Assembly (NCBI GenBank): GCA_937922655.1 | Contig: CALAJH010000039.1 | Location: forward strand, 1-61,214 | Reading direction: 5' to 3' | Source of the DNA: an uncultured Bacteroidia bacterium | GTDB lineage: Bacteria > Bacteroidota > Bacteroidia > J057 > CALAJH01 | Length of the DNA stretch: 61,214 bases | In this document: piece by piece, positions 15,244 to 23,716 of the stretch | Layout: each line of letters opens with the position of its first letter | Position numbering within the stretch: the stretch's first letter is position 1 | The notes under the pieces: model-generated | What the model was told of the DNA's origin: nothing | Databases searched by the model: none | What the model saw: only the letters and a program-made list of their open reading frames with translations | Program-made: the position numbers and the translations under genes

Positions 15244-17454
15244 ATGCATTGGATAATCGCTTTATTGTCGGCGACGACGGTATGGGCGCAAAACCCCTTT
15301 CGGTCCATCGAAGACGCTTTTCCCACCCCCAACGACTATCGCAGCGCCTCCGGCGCCCCCGGGCATAAGTATTGGCAACAACGCGCCGATTACCACATCC
15401 GCGCCACGCTCGACCCCGTAACCCAACGATTGTCGGGCGCCGAAACCATCACGTATCACAACCTCTCCCCCGACCCGCTGTCGTTTCTTTGGATACAGCT
15501 CGACCAAAACATCTTCGACAAACACGCGCAGGGTTACGCCGGCGAAACCCAACGCCTTCGCGAATCCATACCCCTCGACGAAATCATCAAACATCAACGG
15601 CGCGAAAACTACGACGGCAAACTCCGCATACTTTCGGTCGTCGACAACAACGGCGCCAAATTGATGTATACGGAAGTCGGCACGATGATGCGCGTGGATT
15701 TAACCGAGGCAATAGCTCCGGGGAAAAAGTTTGTTTTTTCGATAAAGTGGGAACACAAGGTCAACAACCATAAAATTTTCGGCGGACGCGGCGGTTACGA
15801 ATACTTTTGGCAGGACGACAACTACATCTTCGAGATGGCACAATGGTTTCCGCGCATGGCCGTTTACAACGACCTGCACGGCTGGCAAACCCTTCAGTAT
15901 TTGGGGCGGGGGGAATTTACGCTGAGTTTCGGGGACTACGACGTTTCCTTGACCGTTCCCGAGGATTACGTGGTAACGGCGACGGGCGAACTGCAAAACA
16001 CTGACGTTCTCAAAAGCGAATGGCGCACCCGGCTCAATACGGCCCGTCAAAGCGCCGAACCCGTTTACATCATCACCCCCGAAGAAGCCAAAGAAAACGA
16101 AAAATCCCGCGCCACGGGCACAAAAACTTGGCGTTTTAAAGCCGAAAACGTCCGCGACTTTGCATGGGCCGCCTCCCGCAAGTTCATCTGGGACGCGATG
16201 AACAAAAACGGCGTATTATGCCAATCGCTTTACCCCAAAGAAGGCTCGCCGCTCTGGGACAGATATTCGACCAAAGCCGTGGCTCACGCCGTCGATTTTT
16301 ATTCTCATTACACGGGCATAAAGTATCCATGGCCCGTGGCCATCTCCGTCAACGGCCCCGTTAACGGCATGGAGTATCCGATGATATGCTTCAACGGCCC
16401 GCGCCCCGACGCCGACGGCTTTTACTCCCACGGCGTGCGTTACGCCCTTGTTTCCGTCGTGATTCACGAGGTGGGCCACAATTTTTTCCCCATGATTATC
16501 AACTCCGACGAACGGCGTTGGATGTGGATGGACGAGGGATTGAATTCCTTCGTACAATATTTGTGCGAACAAGAATGGGAACGGGACTATCCCTCGCGAC
16601 GAGGGCCGGCAGAAAAACTTGTCCCGTTCATGCGCGACCCGACGCATCGCCACGCGCCGATAATGACCGCACCCGACCAAATTCTCAAAACCGGAGACCT
16701 AACCTACGGCAAAACCGCCGCCGGACTCAACATTTTGCGCGAAACCGTCATGGGCCGAGAACTCTTCGACGCCGCCTTCAAAGAATACTGTCGGCGTTGG
16801 GCGTTCAAACACCCCTACCCCGCAGACTTTTTCCGAACGCTCAAACAGGTTTCGGGCGTGGACATCGATTGGTTCATAAACGGCTGGTTTTTCGGTACCG
16901 ACCCCGTGGATTTGGCCATTGCGTCGGTAACCGAATACACCGTTTCAAATTTTGACCCCGACGCAGAGAACGCCCACCTGCGTTCCCAACCCAAACGCGA
17001 ATCCATTTCCCAAAAACGCAACCGCGCCGACATCCCCCAAACCGTTTCGGAACGCGACCCCAACATCGAAACCACTCCCCCGCCCGCCGTCGAACTCTCC
17101 GAAAACGAACGCCGGCGCCTGCTCAACGCCCGCATGCGTCTCAGCGACGAAGAACGAGCCTTCCTCGACGCGGGAAAACGTCTGTATGAGGTGGAAATAA
17201 AAAACATCGGCGGCATGGTGATGCCGTGGATATTGGAATTTGTATTCGAAGACGGCACGTCGACGGAGATACGCATCGGCGCGGAAATATGGCGACTCGA
17301 CCCCAAAACCGCCGCCAAAGTTTTCGTTTTCGACAAACCCGTCGCATCCCTTACTTTGGACCCACATTTTGAAACCCCCGACATCGACCGCGAAAACAAC
17401 CAAATCCACGCCCCATTTAAACGACAACGCATCATCCCAAGAATAGGGAATTAA
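15244..17454 (+). CDS. M1-family metallopeptidase (aminopeptidase)
   Basis: This 736-residue zinc peptidase has a signal peptide (MHWIIALLSATTVWAQ) and so acts in the periplasm or outside. The zinc site is HEVGHN with His408, Glu409 and His412, and the third ligand Glu431 in MDEGLNSF, giving the HExxH-x18-E spacing of family M1. The upstream NGMEYPMICF takes the place of the GxMEN motif. The first 300 residues carry the M1 N-terminal beta-domain (TIR..LDPVTQRLSGAETITYHN). A linker with many Pro and Arg residues follows the catalytic and helical part, then a small beta-rich end. No T9SS sorting domain is present. The start at 15244 lies just after the dioxygenase stop; TerC follows 14 nt downstream. 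Confidence 0.9.
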   Translation: MHWIIALLSATTVWAQNPFRSIEDAFPTPNDYRSASGAPGHKYWQQRADYHIRATLDPVTQRLSGAETITYHNLSPDPLSFLWIQLDQNIFDKHAQGYAGETQRLRESIPLDEIIKHQRRENYDGKLRILSVVDNNGAKLMYTEVGTMMRVDLTEAIAPGKKFVFSIKWEHKVNNHKIFGGRGGYEYFWQDDNYIFEMAQWFPRMAVYNDLHGWQTLQYLGRGEFTLSFGDYDVSLTVPEDYVVTATGELQNTDVLKSEWRTRLNTARQSAEPVYIITPEEAKENEKSRATGTKTWRFKAENVRDFAWAASRKFIWDAMNKNGVLCQSLYPKEGSPLWDRYSTKAVAHAVDFYSHYTGIKYPWPVAISVNGPVNGMEYPMICFNGPRPDADGFYSHGVRYALVSVVIHEVGHNFFPMIINSDERRWMWMDEGLNSFVQYLCEQEWERDYPSRRGPAEKLVPFMRDPTHRHAPIMTAPDQILKTGDLTYGKTAAGLNILRETVMGRELFDAAFKEYCRRWAFKHPYPADFFRTLKQVSGVDIDWFINGWFFGTDPVDLAIASVTEYTVSNFDPDAENAHLRSQPKRESISQKRNRADIPQTVSERDPNIETTPPPAVELSENERRRLLNARMRLSDEERAFLDAGKRLYEVEIKNIGGMVMPWILEFVFEDGTSTEIRIGAEIWRLDPKTAAKVFVFDKPVASLTLDPHFETPDIDRENNQIHAPFKRQRIIPRIGN

Positions 17455-17468
17455 AAAAATTTATACTC

Positions 17469-18242
17469 ATGGACCCTTCTATTTTTTTGGACCCCCACGT
17501 TTACGTCAGCCTTTTGAGCCTGACGGTCATGCTCATCATCTTGGACGTGGACAACCTGATATTCATGTCCATTTTGACGATGGAAATGCCGCCCGATTTG
17601 CAACGTCGCTCCCGACGCTTGGGTTTGTTCATCGGCATCGGCATACGCATAGCCTTGCTTTCGGCCATCGGCCAAATTGTCAGTATGGACGAACATCCAC
17701 TTTTTCACGTCGGCGACCAAGCCTATACCTTGCGCGAAGTGATACTTTTTGGCGGCGGGGCGTTTTTGATTTACAAGGCGACGCTCGAAATCCACAAAAA
17801 GCTCGAAGGCGCCGACGACGACGTTCCCAAAGAAAAAAGCCATACGTTGGGCAAGGCGCTCGTTCAACTTTCGACAATCAACCTGATATTTTCGGTGGAC
17901 TCGGTGATTACGGCTGTGGGCATGACCAAACACATCGCCGTCATGCTGACGGCGGTCGCCGTTTCGATGACGCTCATGTATATTTTTCAGATGCCGATAG
18001 GTCGGTTTGTGGCCAAACACCCGACGTTTAAAATATTGGCGTTGTCGTTTTTGCTCTTGATAGGGGTGATGTTGGTGGGGGAAGGGACGCATTTCGCCGT
18101 ACCCAAAGGGTATATTTACTTTGCGATGGCGTTTTCTTTCGGCGTCGAACTCATCAACCTTCGCATCATCAAACAAGGCAAACCCGTGAATTTGCACGGC
18201 GCCGCCAATGCCGACCAAGCGGCGGAATTGGACGAACTTTAA
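17469..18242 (+). CDS. TerC-family integral membrane protein
   Basis: This 257-residue protein has seven to eight hydrophobic helices and the TerC signatures: LDVDNLIFMSIL in the first helix and STINLIFSVDSVITAVGM in the middle, each placing acidic residues inside the membrane. TerC proteins are linked to tellurite resistance and, in better-studied members, to Mn(II) export and metal loading of exported enzymes; the ion here is inferred from the family. The length and helix number fit the short TerC type without a C-terminal CBS domain. It lies 14 nt after a zinc metallopeptidase gene and 48 nt before coaX. Confidence 0.9.
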   Translation: MDPSIFLDPHVYVSLLSLTVMLIILDVDNLIFMSILTMEMPPDLQRRSRRLGLFIGIGIRIALLSAIGQIVSMDEHPLFHVGDQAYTLREVILFGGGAFLIYKATLEIHKKLEGADDDVPKEKSHTLGKALVQLSTINLIFSVDSVITAVGMTKHIAVMLTAVAVSMTLMYIFQMPIGRFVAKHPTFKILALSFLLLIGVMLVGEGTHFAVPKGYIYFAMAFSFGVELINLRIIKQGKPVNLHGAANADQAAELDEL

Positions 18243-18290
18243 AACTTTGGGCGTTGGCGCAAATTACGTCGTCGACCCGACAATGGTTCA

Positions 18291-19070
18291 ATGAACGACG
18301 AACAATCGACGGCGGTGGTGGATTTGGGCAACACCGCCGTAAAAATATGGATGGACGAAGAATTGCGGTGGGTGGGCGGTCGAATAACGACCACGGAATT
18401 GGCGGAGGCCTTGCGCGACGCACAACGGACAATATGGTGGGCGACGCGCGAACCCGAACCGGGCATGGCCGAGATTTTGGGGCCGCATCGGGTTTGGGGG
18501 ACGACGCCCGGGCCGTTGATTAACGCCTACCGCACCCCCGAAACTCTGGGCGCCGACCGCTGGGCCGCCGTCAACGGCGCTTTCGTTTGGGCGCGACGAG
18601 AAACGGGAACGGCGGTTTTGGTCGTCGATGCCGGCACGGCCCTCACCTACGACTTTGCCACCGACTTTTTGGCGTCGGAAAACAATTTTTTTACGCGTCC
18701 ATGCGCCGAACGCGGCACCTATTGGGGCGGAGGCATCGGCCCCGGATTAAGCCTGCGCTACCGCGCCCTGCACGAACACACCGCCCGTCTGCCGTTGTTG
18801 GAAGTGGCCGACGACGTGGAATTGAACTTTGGCATGGACACCGTCGGTTCGCTCAGATTTGGGGTTGAAGCGGCGACGGTCTTGGAAATCGAGGCCGTCA
18901 TCGCCCGAACACATTCGCGATTGCCGCAGGGCGCAATATTGGACGTGTTTTTAACGGGCGGGGACGCGCCGCTTTTGCATAAAAGCCTACAAAGTCGCAA
19001 CTTTGCAACGCGGACGCTCAAGCCCGATTTGGCCGCTTACGGCGCCCGTTTGCTTTTTCGATGCGATTGA
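18291..19070 (+). CDS. coaX: Type III pantothenate kinase
   Basis: CoaX phosphorylates pantothenate with ATP in the first step of coenzyme A synthesis. The 259-residue protein has the type III (ASKHA-fold) motifs in order: VVDLGNTAVKIW (residues 9-20, phosphate 1), the pantothenate-site GADRWAAVNGA, VVDAGTALTYDF (phosphate 2), GGGIGPGLSLRYRALHEHTARLP and VFLTGGDAP. Type III enzymes need a monovalent cation and resist feedback by CoA. The gene overlaps the following outer-membrane protein gene by 10 nt, an arrangement familiar in Bacteroidota, where coaX often leads a set of envelope genes. Confidence 0.95.
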   Translation: MNDEQSTAVVDLGNTAVKIWMDEELRWVGGRITTTELAEALRDAQRTIWWATREPEPGMAEILGPHRVWGTTPGPLINAYRTPETLGADRWAAVNGAFVWARRETGTAVLVVDAGTALTYDFATDFLASENNFFTRPCAERGTYWGGGIGPGLSLRYRALHEHTARLPLLEVADDVELNFGMDTVGSLRFGVEAATVLEIEAVIARTHSRLPQGAILDVFLTGGDAPLLHKSLQSRNFATRTLKPDLAAYGARLLFRCD

Positions 19071-20332
19071 TTTTGATTTGGGCGTTGGGGTGCCAAGCGC
19101 TTTATGCGCAATCCGACCTCGCCAACTTCGAGGCCGGCCTCAGTCCGTATTCCGCCTTTGGCGTGGGGGAAATCCACCGTCGCGCCTTATCGCGCAATTT
19201 CGCCATGGCCGGCGTCGGAACCGCCGAATTCGACCCCCTCTCCCCCGCCGTGAACAATCCCGCAAGTTGGTCCGACCTGCGTTTCACAAGCGTGGACTTT
19301 TCGATGTACGGCCAAACCTCCCTGCTCTCCGAAACGGGAAAAAGCACCGAACGCTCGACGGGCGGCCTGCAAAGTCTGGTTATGGTCTTCAAAAAAGTCA
19401 AGCCCTTGGCCGTCGGCGCCGGCGTAACCCCTTACGCCCAAGTGGGTTACGAAATCCTTCGCTCGAATTTTATGACCGTCGAGGGCGTACGATACGAGGT
19501 TCGGGAACTGCGAAGAGGATGGGGCGGAATCAACAACGCGTTTTTGGGCGCGTCGCACAAGGTTCTCAAACAACGTTTGAGTTTCGGTTTGAGCCTGCAT
19601 TATCTTTTTGGTTCGATGAACCGCGAATGGGCGACGAGCCTCTATCAGGTGGAAAATCCCGTGGGCTTTACGCAAAAAATACGCGTGGACGGCCTCAACC
19701 TCAAAACCGGGGCGGCGTATCTGGACACACTCAAATTCGTCAAAGGCAATCCAACAATACGCGTTGGCGCCACGGCGGATTGGTCCGTTTTTCATCAAGC
19801 GCGACGCGTTACGGAATTGCGCAACCCGATTAATTCCCCGTTCTCGGACACCGTAGCCTTCGGACGCACCCCGTTGTATCGTCCGGCGAACGCTTTTTCC
19901 ATCGGTTTGGCCGTCGAAAAAAGCATGAACTATTCGTTGTCGGCCGAATTTGAATATCAACCTTGGAACGACAAGAATTTTCCCACGACGGACAACGTGC
20001 GTTACGGTGCGGCGTTCGGCGCGGCGTTGGGCGGCGAATGGATACCCGACTACCGGGCGGCCAAACAATACCACAAACGCATCGCTCTTCGAGCGGGCGC
20101 CGGTTTCGACAAGCTATATATTCGAGTCAATGGAAAAGACCTTTATCAAACGCGTATGACGTTGGGTTTGGGGCTGCCCTTGTCTTATCGTTCGTTTACG
20201 CGGATTAATATCGGCGGGGAATGGGCCTACCGCGGCCAAACCCGTCACGGCCTGGTCTTGGAACATCATTTTCGGTTTGTGTTGGGCGTAAGTTTTACCG
20301 AACCGTGGCTTTCACCCAAAAAATACGATTAA
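19061..20332 (+). CDS. Putative outer-membrane beta-barrel protein
   Basis: This 423-residue protein has a signal peptide (MRLILIWALGCQALYAQ) and a mature part of alternating polar and hydrophobic residues. It shows the conserved start of a Bacteroidota outer-membrane family related to FadL/OMPP1 barrels (SPYSAFGVGEIHRR, AMAGVGTAEFDPLSPAVNNPASW), where an early Asn-Pro-Ala stretch follows a glycine-rich turn. The C-terminal part (GGEWAYRG, HHFRFVLGVSF) looks like closing strands. Possible roles are uptake of hydrophobic molecules or an envelope assembly factor; the sequence does not decide. It starts inside coaX, and the DsrE gene follows 4 nt after its stop, so the three genes are probably co-translated. 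Confidence 0.7.
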   Translation: MRLILIWALGCQALYAQSDLANFEAGLSPYSAFGVGEIHRRALSRNFAMAGVGTAEFDPLSPAVNNPASWSDLRFTSVDFSMYGQTSLLSETGKSTERSTGGLQSLVMVFKKVKPLAVGAGVTPYAQVGYEILRSNFMTVEGVRYEVRELRRGWGGINNAFLGASHKVLKQRLSFGLSLHYLFGSMNREWATSLYQVENPVGFTQKIRVDGLNLKTGAAYLDTLKFVKGNPTIRVGATADWSVFHQARRVTELRNPINSPFSDTVAFGRTPLYRPANAFSIGLAVEKSMNYSLSAEFEYQPWNDKNFPTTDNVRYGAAFGAALGGEWIPDYRAAKQYHKRIALRAGAGFDKLYIRVNGKDLYQTRMTLGLGLPLSYRSFTRINIGGEWAYRGQTRHGLVLEHHFRFVLGVSFTEPWLSPKKYD

Positions 20333-20336
20333 AATC

Positions 20337-20696
20337 ATGGAAGAGTTTGAATTGCAAATCATTATTTCGTCGGGACTAAACGCGCCGGAAAAGGCAACGT
20401 TGGGCTTGGCGACGGCGTTGGCGGCGGCGTCCTCGGGGGCGTCGGTAGTGGTTTTTTTTACCATGCACGGGGCGATATGGGCCGACCCCAAATACGGCCA
20501 CGAACACGTTTTCGCCAAATTTGAAACCATAGCCACCTACTTGAACATACTTGCGGAAATGGAAGTGGTCTTGGAAGGATGCACGGCGTGCGTCGAGGAG
20601 ATGTGTCCTGCGGTGGCGCTGCGCCCGGGCTTTCGCTTGGGCGGATTGTCGGTCGCGGCCATTCGCGCCCTGACCGTTCCCACTTTGACGTTCTAA
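20337..20696 (+). CDS. DsrE/DsrF-like family protein
   Basis: This 119-residue protein has the DsrE-like alpha/beta fold: a first strand (LQIIISSG), a helix of small residues (TLGLATALAAASSG), a second strand (SVVVFFTMHG) and a late Cys-rich loop with Cys82, Cys85 and Cys90 (GCTACVEEMC). Family members take part in sulfur relay or bind small thiols; a Cys in this loop is the usual reactive residue. There is no DsrH, DsrC or TusE gene nearby, so a role in sulfur transfer is only possible. It is probably last in the coaX transcript, since mtgA follows after 146 nt that include a promoter-like box. Confidence 0.75.
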   Translation: MEEFELQIIISSGLNAPEKATLGLATALAAASSGASVVVFFTMHGAIWADPKYGHEHVFAKFETIATYLNILAEMEVVLEGCTACVEEMCPAVALRPGFRLGGLSVAAIRALTVPTLTF

Positions 20697-20842
20697 CGAA
20701 ACGTATCCGGTTTTACAAAAAAACATGCGCCTCTTAGGTGGCAACGACCAACGTTCACACCGTTGGTCGCGGCGGAAACCGTTGCGCGACATCGTTCGCC
20801 GTTTTCGACAATGGCCGTATTTTCGTATATTGGCCGCCGGCT

Positions 20843-21550
20843 ATGGCGGGACTGATTGAAGGACTTATGGCGATGGCGTTGGTACGTTGGCTTTTGCGAA
20901 CGCTCAAACGCATCGTTTTCTGGTTTGTCGTGTCGTCGGTGGGGCTGACGATATTGTATCGTTTCGTTCCCGTGGCATATACGCCGTTAATGTTTGTGCG
21001 GGGTGAAGTTTGGAAGGCAAAAAAACAATGGGTTCCGATTGAAAAAATGTGTCCCGACTTGGTTGCGGCGGCAATCATCGCCGAGGACCAAAAATTCAAC
21101 GAACATTGGGGTTTTGACTTTGCGGCAATGTGGGACGCATGGAAATACAATCGTACGCACAACGGCCACAAGCGCGGCGCCAGCACCATTTCCCAGCAAA
21201 CCGCCAAAAACGTATTTCTTTACCCTTCGCGAACTTATTTGCGCAAAATTCTTGAGGTTTATTTTACGGTGTTGATAGAAATATTTTGGCCGAAAAAGCG
21301 GATAATGGAGGTTTATCTCAACGTCGCAGAAACGGGCGACGGCATTTACGGTGTAGAGGCGGCGGCCCAATATTACTACGGAAAATCGGCGGCGAACCTC
21401 AACCGCGACCAAGCGGCGGCCGTAGTGGCGTGTTTTCCTTCGCCGAGGCGGTGGTCGCCCGTTCGTCCGTCCGCTTTCGTCGCGCAACGCATCGCATGGG
21501 TCAAGGCCCAAATTCCCAATTTCCCGCCGTCGAAATGCACCTTTCAATAG
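20843..21550 (+). CDS. mtgA: Monofunctional peptidoglycan transglycosylase
   Basis: MtgA polymerises lipid II into glycan strands at the outer face of the inner membrane. The 235-residue protein has one N-terminal transmembrane helix (about residues 22-40) and the GT51 motifs: AIIAEDQKFNEHWG with catalytic Glu81, KRGASTISQQTAKNVFL, RKILEVYFTVLIEIFWPKKRIMEVYLNVAE (shown here in separate motifs RKILE and KRIMEVYLNV) and GIYGVEAAAQYYYGK. There is no transpeptidase domain. The ATG at 20843 is favoured; ATGs at 20867 and 20873 are also possible and a longer frame from 20738 is unlikely. A near-consensus -7 box (TATTTTCG at about 20816) lies upstream. Its end overlaps the end of the convergent E1 gene by 7 nt. 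Confidence 0.92.
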   Translation: MAGLIEGLMAMALVRWLLRTLKRIVFWFVVSSVGLTILYRFVPVAYTPLMFVRGEVWKAKKQWVPIEKMCPDLVAAAIIAEDQKFNEHWGFDFAAMWDAWKYNRTHNGHKRGASTISQQTAKNVFLYPSRTYLRKILEVYFTVLIEIFWPKKRIMEVYLNVAETGDGIYGVEAAAQYYYGKSAANLNRDQAAAVVACFPSPRRWSPVRPSAFVAQRIAWVKAQIPNFPPSKCTFQ

Positions 21551-23598
21551 GCAAGCATTTTTTCGAGCGCGGTTTTGAAGCGTTGCGCAGGCAAAAATTG
21601 GTTTTCCAACACGGCGTTGAACGGCACGGGCGTATCCAAGGCCGCAACCCTGACGACGGGCGCATCCAAATAGGCAAACATCCGCTCACCGACGGTGGCG
21701 GCGATTTCGGCTCCGAAACCGCCGGTGTAAGTGTCTTCGTGCAAAACAAGGCATTTTCCCGTTTTGCGCACCGAATCGAAAACGGCGGTTTGGTCCCACG
21801 GCAACAAGGTTCTGAGGTCGATGATTTCGACGCGTCCGGCATGCGCGGCCGCCGCTTCCAACGCCCAATGCACCCCTAAACCGTAGGTTACGACCGTTGC
21901 GTCCGAACCTTCGAGAACGACGCGGGCTTTGCCGATTTCGACGGTATAATATTCGGTCGGAGTGGGGTCCTGCACCGAACGATACATTTTTTTGTGTTCA
22001 AAGTACAAAACGGGCCCCGGGTCGGCAAGGGCGGCGGTCATTAGGCCTTTGGCGTCGAAGGCGGTGGCGGGAAAGACGACCTTCAGGCCCGGAACGTGGG
22101 TAAAAAACGCCTCCGTACTTTGCGAATGGAAGGGGCCCGCGGCCACGCCGGCGCCCGTCGGCAAACGAACCACCACCCGCGGCGCGTGGCCCCAACGATA
22201 ATGCGTTTTGGCCAAATTGTTGATAATTTGGTTGAAGCCGCAACTGACAAAGTCGGCAAACTGCATTTCGACCATTGCGCGTTTGCCCGCCAAAGACAAT
22301 CCCATGCCCGCCGCAATTATCGCCGATTCGCACAAAGGCGTGTTGCGCACCCTCTGCTTCCCAAAACGTTCGACGAAACCTTGGGTGATTTTAAACACGC
22401 CGCCGTATTCGGCGATGTCTTGCCCCATTAAGACCAGCGAAGGGTCGCGTTCCATCGCTTGAAACAGACCTTCGGAAATTGCGTCTATCATACGTTTTTG
22501 GGGGGCGGTGGACAAGTCGCCGGCGGCATGGACGACGGGCGCCGCTCCGGACGGATATACGTCGTCAAGTTCGTCGCTTTCGGTTACGGCGGAAATATCG
22601 GGTGTGGCGAACATTTTTTCCAAGCCTTCTTCTATGGCGCGTTTGTGTTCGGCACGCAAACGTTCGGCGTGTGCGTCGGTGAGCACGCCCGATTCTTTCA
22701 GGAAGTTTTCGTAATTGGCGACGGGGTCTTTGGCGGCCCAACGCTCAAGCAATTCTTTGGGAACGTACTTGACCCCCGAGGCTTCCTCGTGGCCGCGCAT
22801 ACGAAAAGTAAGGGCTTCCAAGAGAATCGGACGGCGTTCCTTGCGGGCCCATTCGGCGGCGTAGCGCGTGGCCGTAATCATCTCCAAGACGTTGTTGCCG
22901 TCGGCCTGAATGCCTTGAATACCGTAACCGTAGGCTTTGTCGATGAACTGTTTGCAACGAAACTGTTCGGAAGAGGGCGTGGAAAGTCCGTAGCCGTTGT
23001 TTTCGACCAGGAAAACGACGGGCAAATCCCAGACGGCGGCGGTATTGACGGCTTCGTGGAAATCGCCTTCGGAGGCGCCGCCGTCGCCGGAATAGGCCAA
23101 ACAAATGCGCTCGGCGCCGTCGAGGTTGGAAGCGAGGGCCACGCCGTCGGCCACGCCCAACATCGCGCCCAAATGCGAAATCATGCCGATAATCCGCCAT
23201 TCGAGCGTACCGAAGTGAAACGAACGGTCGCGTCCTTTGGTGAAACCTTCGCGTTTGCCCTGCCACTGACAAAACAAACGTTCCAGCGGCATTTTCCGCG
23301 TGGTGAAAACCCCCAAATTGCGGTGCAGCGGAAAGATGAAGTCGTCGTTGCGCAGGGCGAGGGTCGTGCCAACGGCCACCGCTTCCTGCCCAATGCCCGA
23401 AAACCATTTGCTGATTTTGTTTTGCCGCAACAATATGAGCATTTTTTCCTCAATCATTCGCGGCAAAAGCAAGGCCGAATAGACGTCGAGCAGTTCTTGG
23501 TCGGAAAAGCCGGTTCTATCGAAAACGATGGGCGCTTGGAGGGCGCGGGCGGAGGCGTCGGGGGTGGAGGGGTCGGGCGCCGGCGTAACGAGTATCAT
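21544..23598 (-). CDS. Fused alpha/beta 2-oxoacid dehydrogenase E1 component
   Basis: This 684-residue protein joins the E1 alpha and E1 beta subunits of a thiamine-diphosphate-dependent 2-oxoacid dehydrogenase in one chain. The alpha half (about 25-340) has GIGQEAVAVG, SHLGAMLGVADGVA and the ThDP motif GDG (171-173) ending in NN (200-201). The beta half (about 370-684) has MGQDIAEYGGVFKIT, FGKQRVRNTPLCESAI, the transketolase-like central region and a C-terminal domain with VVTYGLGVHWALEAA. Fusions like this are frequent in Bacteroidota and are usually assigned to branched-chain 2-oxoacids, though pyruvate cannot be excluded. E2 and E3 genes are not in the window. It has its own promoter at 23619-23626. 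Confidence 0.9.
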   Translation of the reverse strand: MILVTPAPDPSTPDASARALQAPIVFDRTGFSDQELLDVYSALLLPRMIEEKMLILLRQNKISKWFSGIGQEAVAVGTTLALRNDDFIFPLHRNLGVFTTRKMPLERLFCQWQGKREGFTKGRDRSFHFGTLEWRIIGMISHLGAMLGVADGVALASNLDGAERICLAYSGDGGASEGDFHEAVNTAAVWDLPVVFLVENNGYGLSTPSSEQFRCKQFIDKAYGYGIQGIQADGNNVLEMITATRYAAEWARKERRPILLEALTFRMRGHEEASGVKYVPKELLERWAAKDPVANYENFLKESGVLTDAHAERLRAEHKRAIEEGLEKMFATPDISAVTESDELDDVYPSGAAPVVHAAGDLSTAPQKRMIDAISEGLFQAMERDPSLVLMGQDIAEYGGVFKITQGFVERFGKQRVRNTPLCESAIIAAGMGLSLAGKRAMVEMQFADFVSCGFNQIINNLAKTHYRWGHAPRVVVRLPTGAGVAAGPFHSQSTEAFFTHVPGLKVVFPATAFDAKGLMTAALADPGPVLYFEHKKMYRSVQDPTPTEYYTVEIGKARVVLEGSDATVVTYGLGVHWALEAAAAHAGRVEIIDLRTLLPWDQTAVFDSVRKTGKCLVLHEDTYTGGFGAEIAATVGERMFAYLDAPVVRVAALDTPVPFNAVLENQFLPAQRFKTALEKMLAY

Positions 23599-23618
23599 CT
23601 GACTGAAATATTTTTACG

Positions 23619-23626
23619 CAAAGATA
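23619..23626 (-). promoter_or_regulatory. -7 promoter box TATCTTTG of the E1 gene
   Basis: An exact box followed by CG lies 20 nt before the E1 ATG at 23598. A terminator hairpin begins only 2 nt upstream of it, occupying the place where a -33 element would be; no TTG is present there. Confidence 0.65.
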
Positions 23627-23627
23627 G

Positions 23628-23662
23628 AAAAAACGGGCGGGTTTGGCTCCCGCCCGTTTTTT
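23628..23662 (-). terminator. Rho-independent terminator after the CtpA gene (bidirectional)
   Basis: A perfect 14-bp inverted repeat (23628-23641 with 23649-23662) has a GC-rich core (CGGGCGGG / CCCGCCCG), A/T runs on both sides and a 7-nt loop. It lies between the CtpA stop and the E1 promoter, and would end CtpA transcription on the minus strand. Confidence 0.85.
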
Positions 23663-23716
23663 GAAAAATTGTCGCCGCTGCGTGCCAACGAACCAAGCGC
23701 GAAAGCGAAAGGCCGT

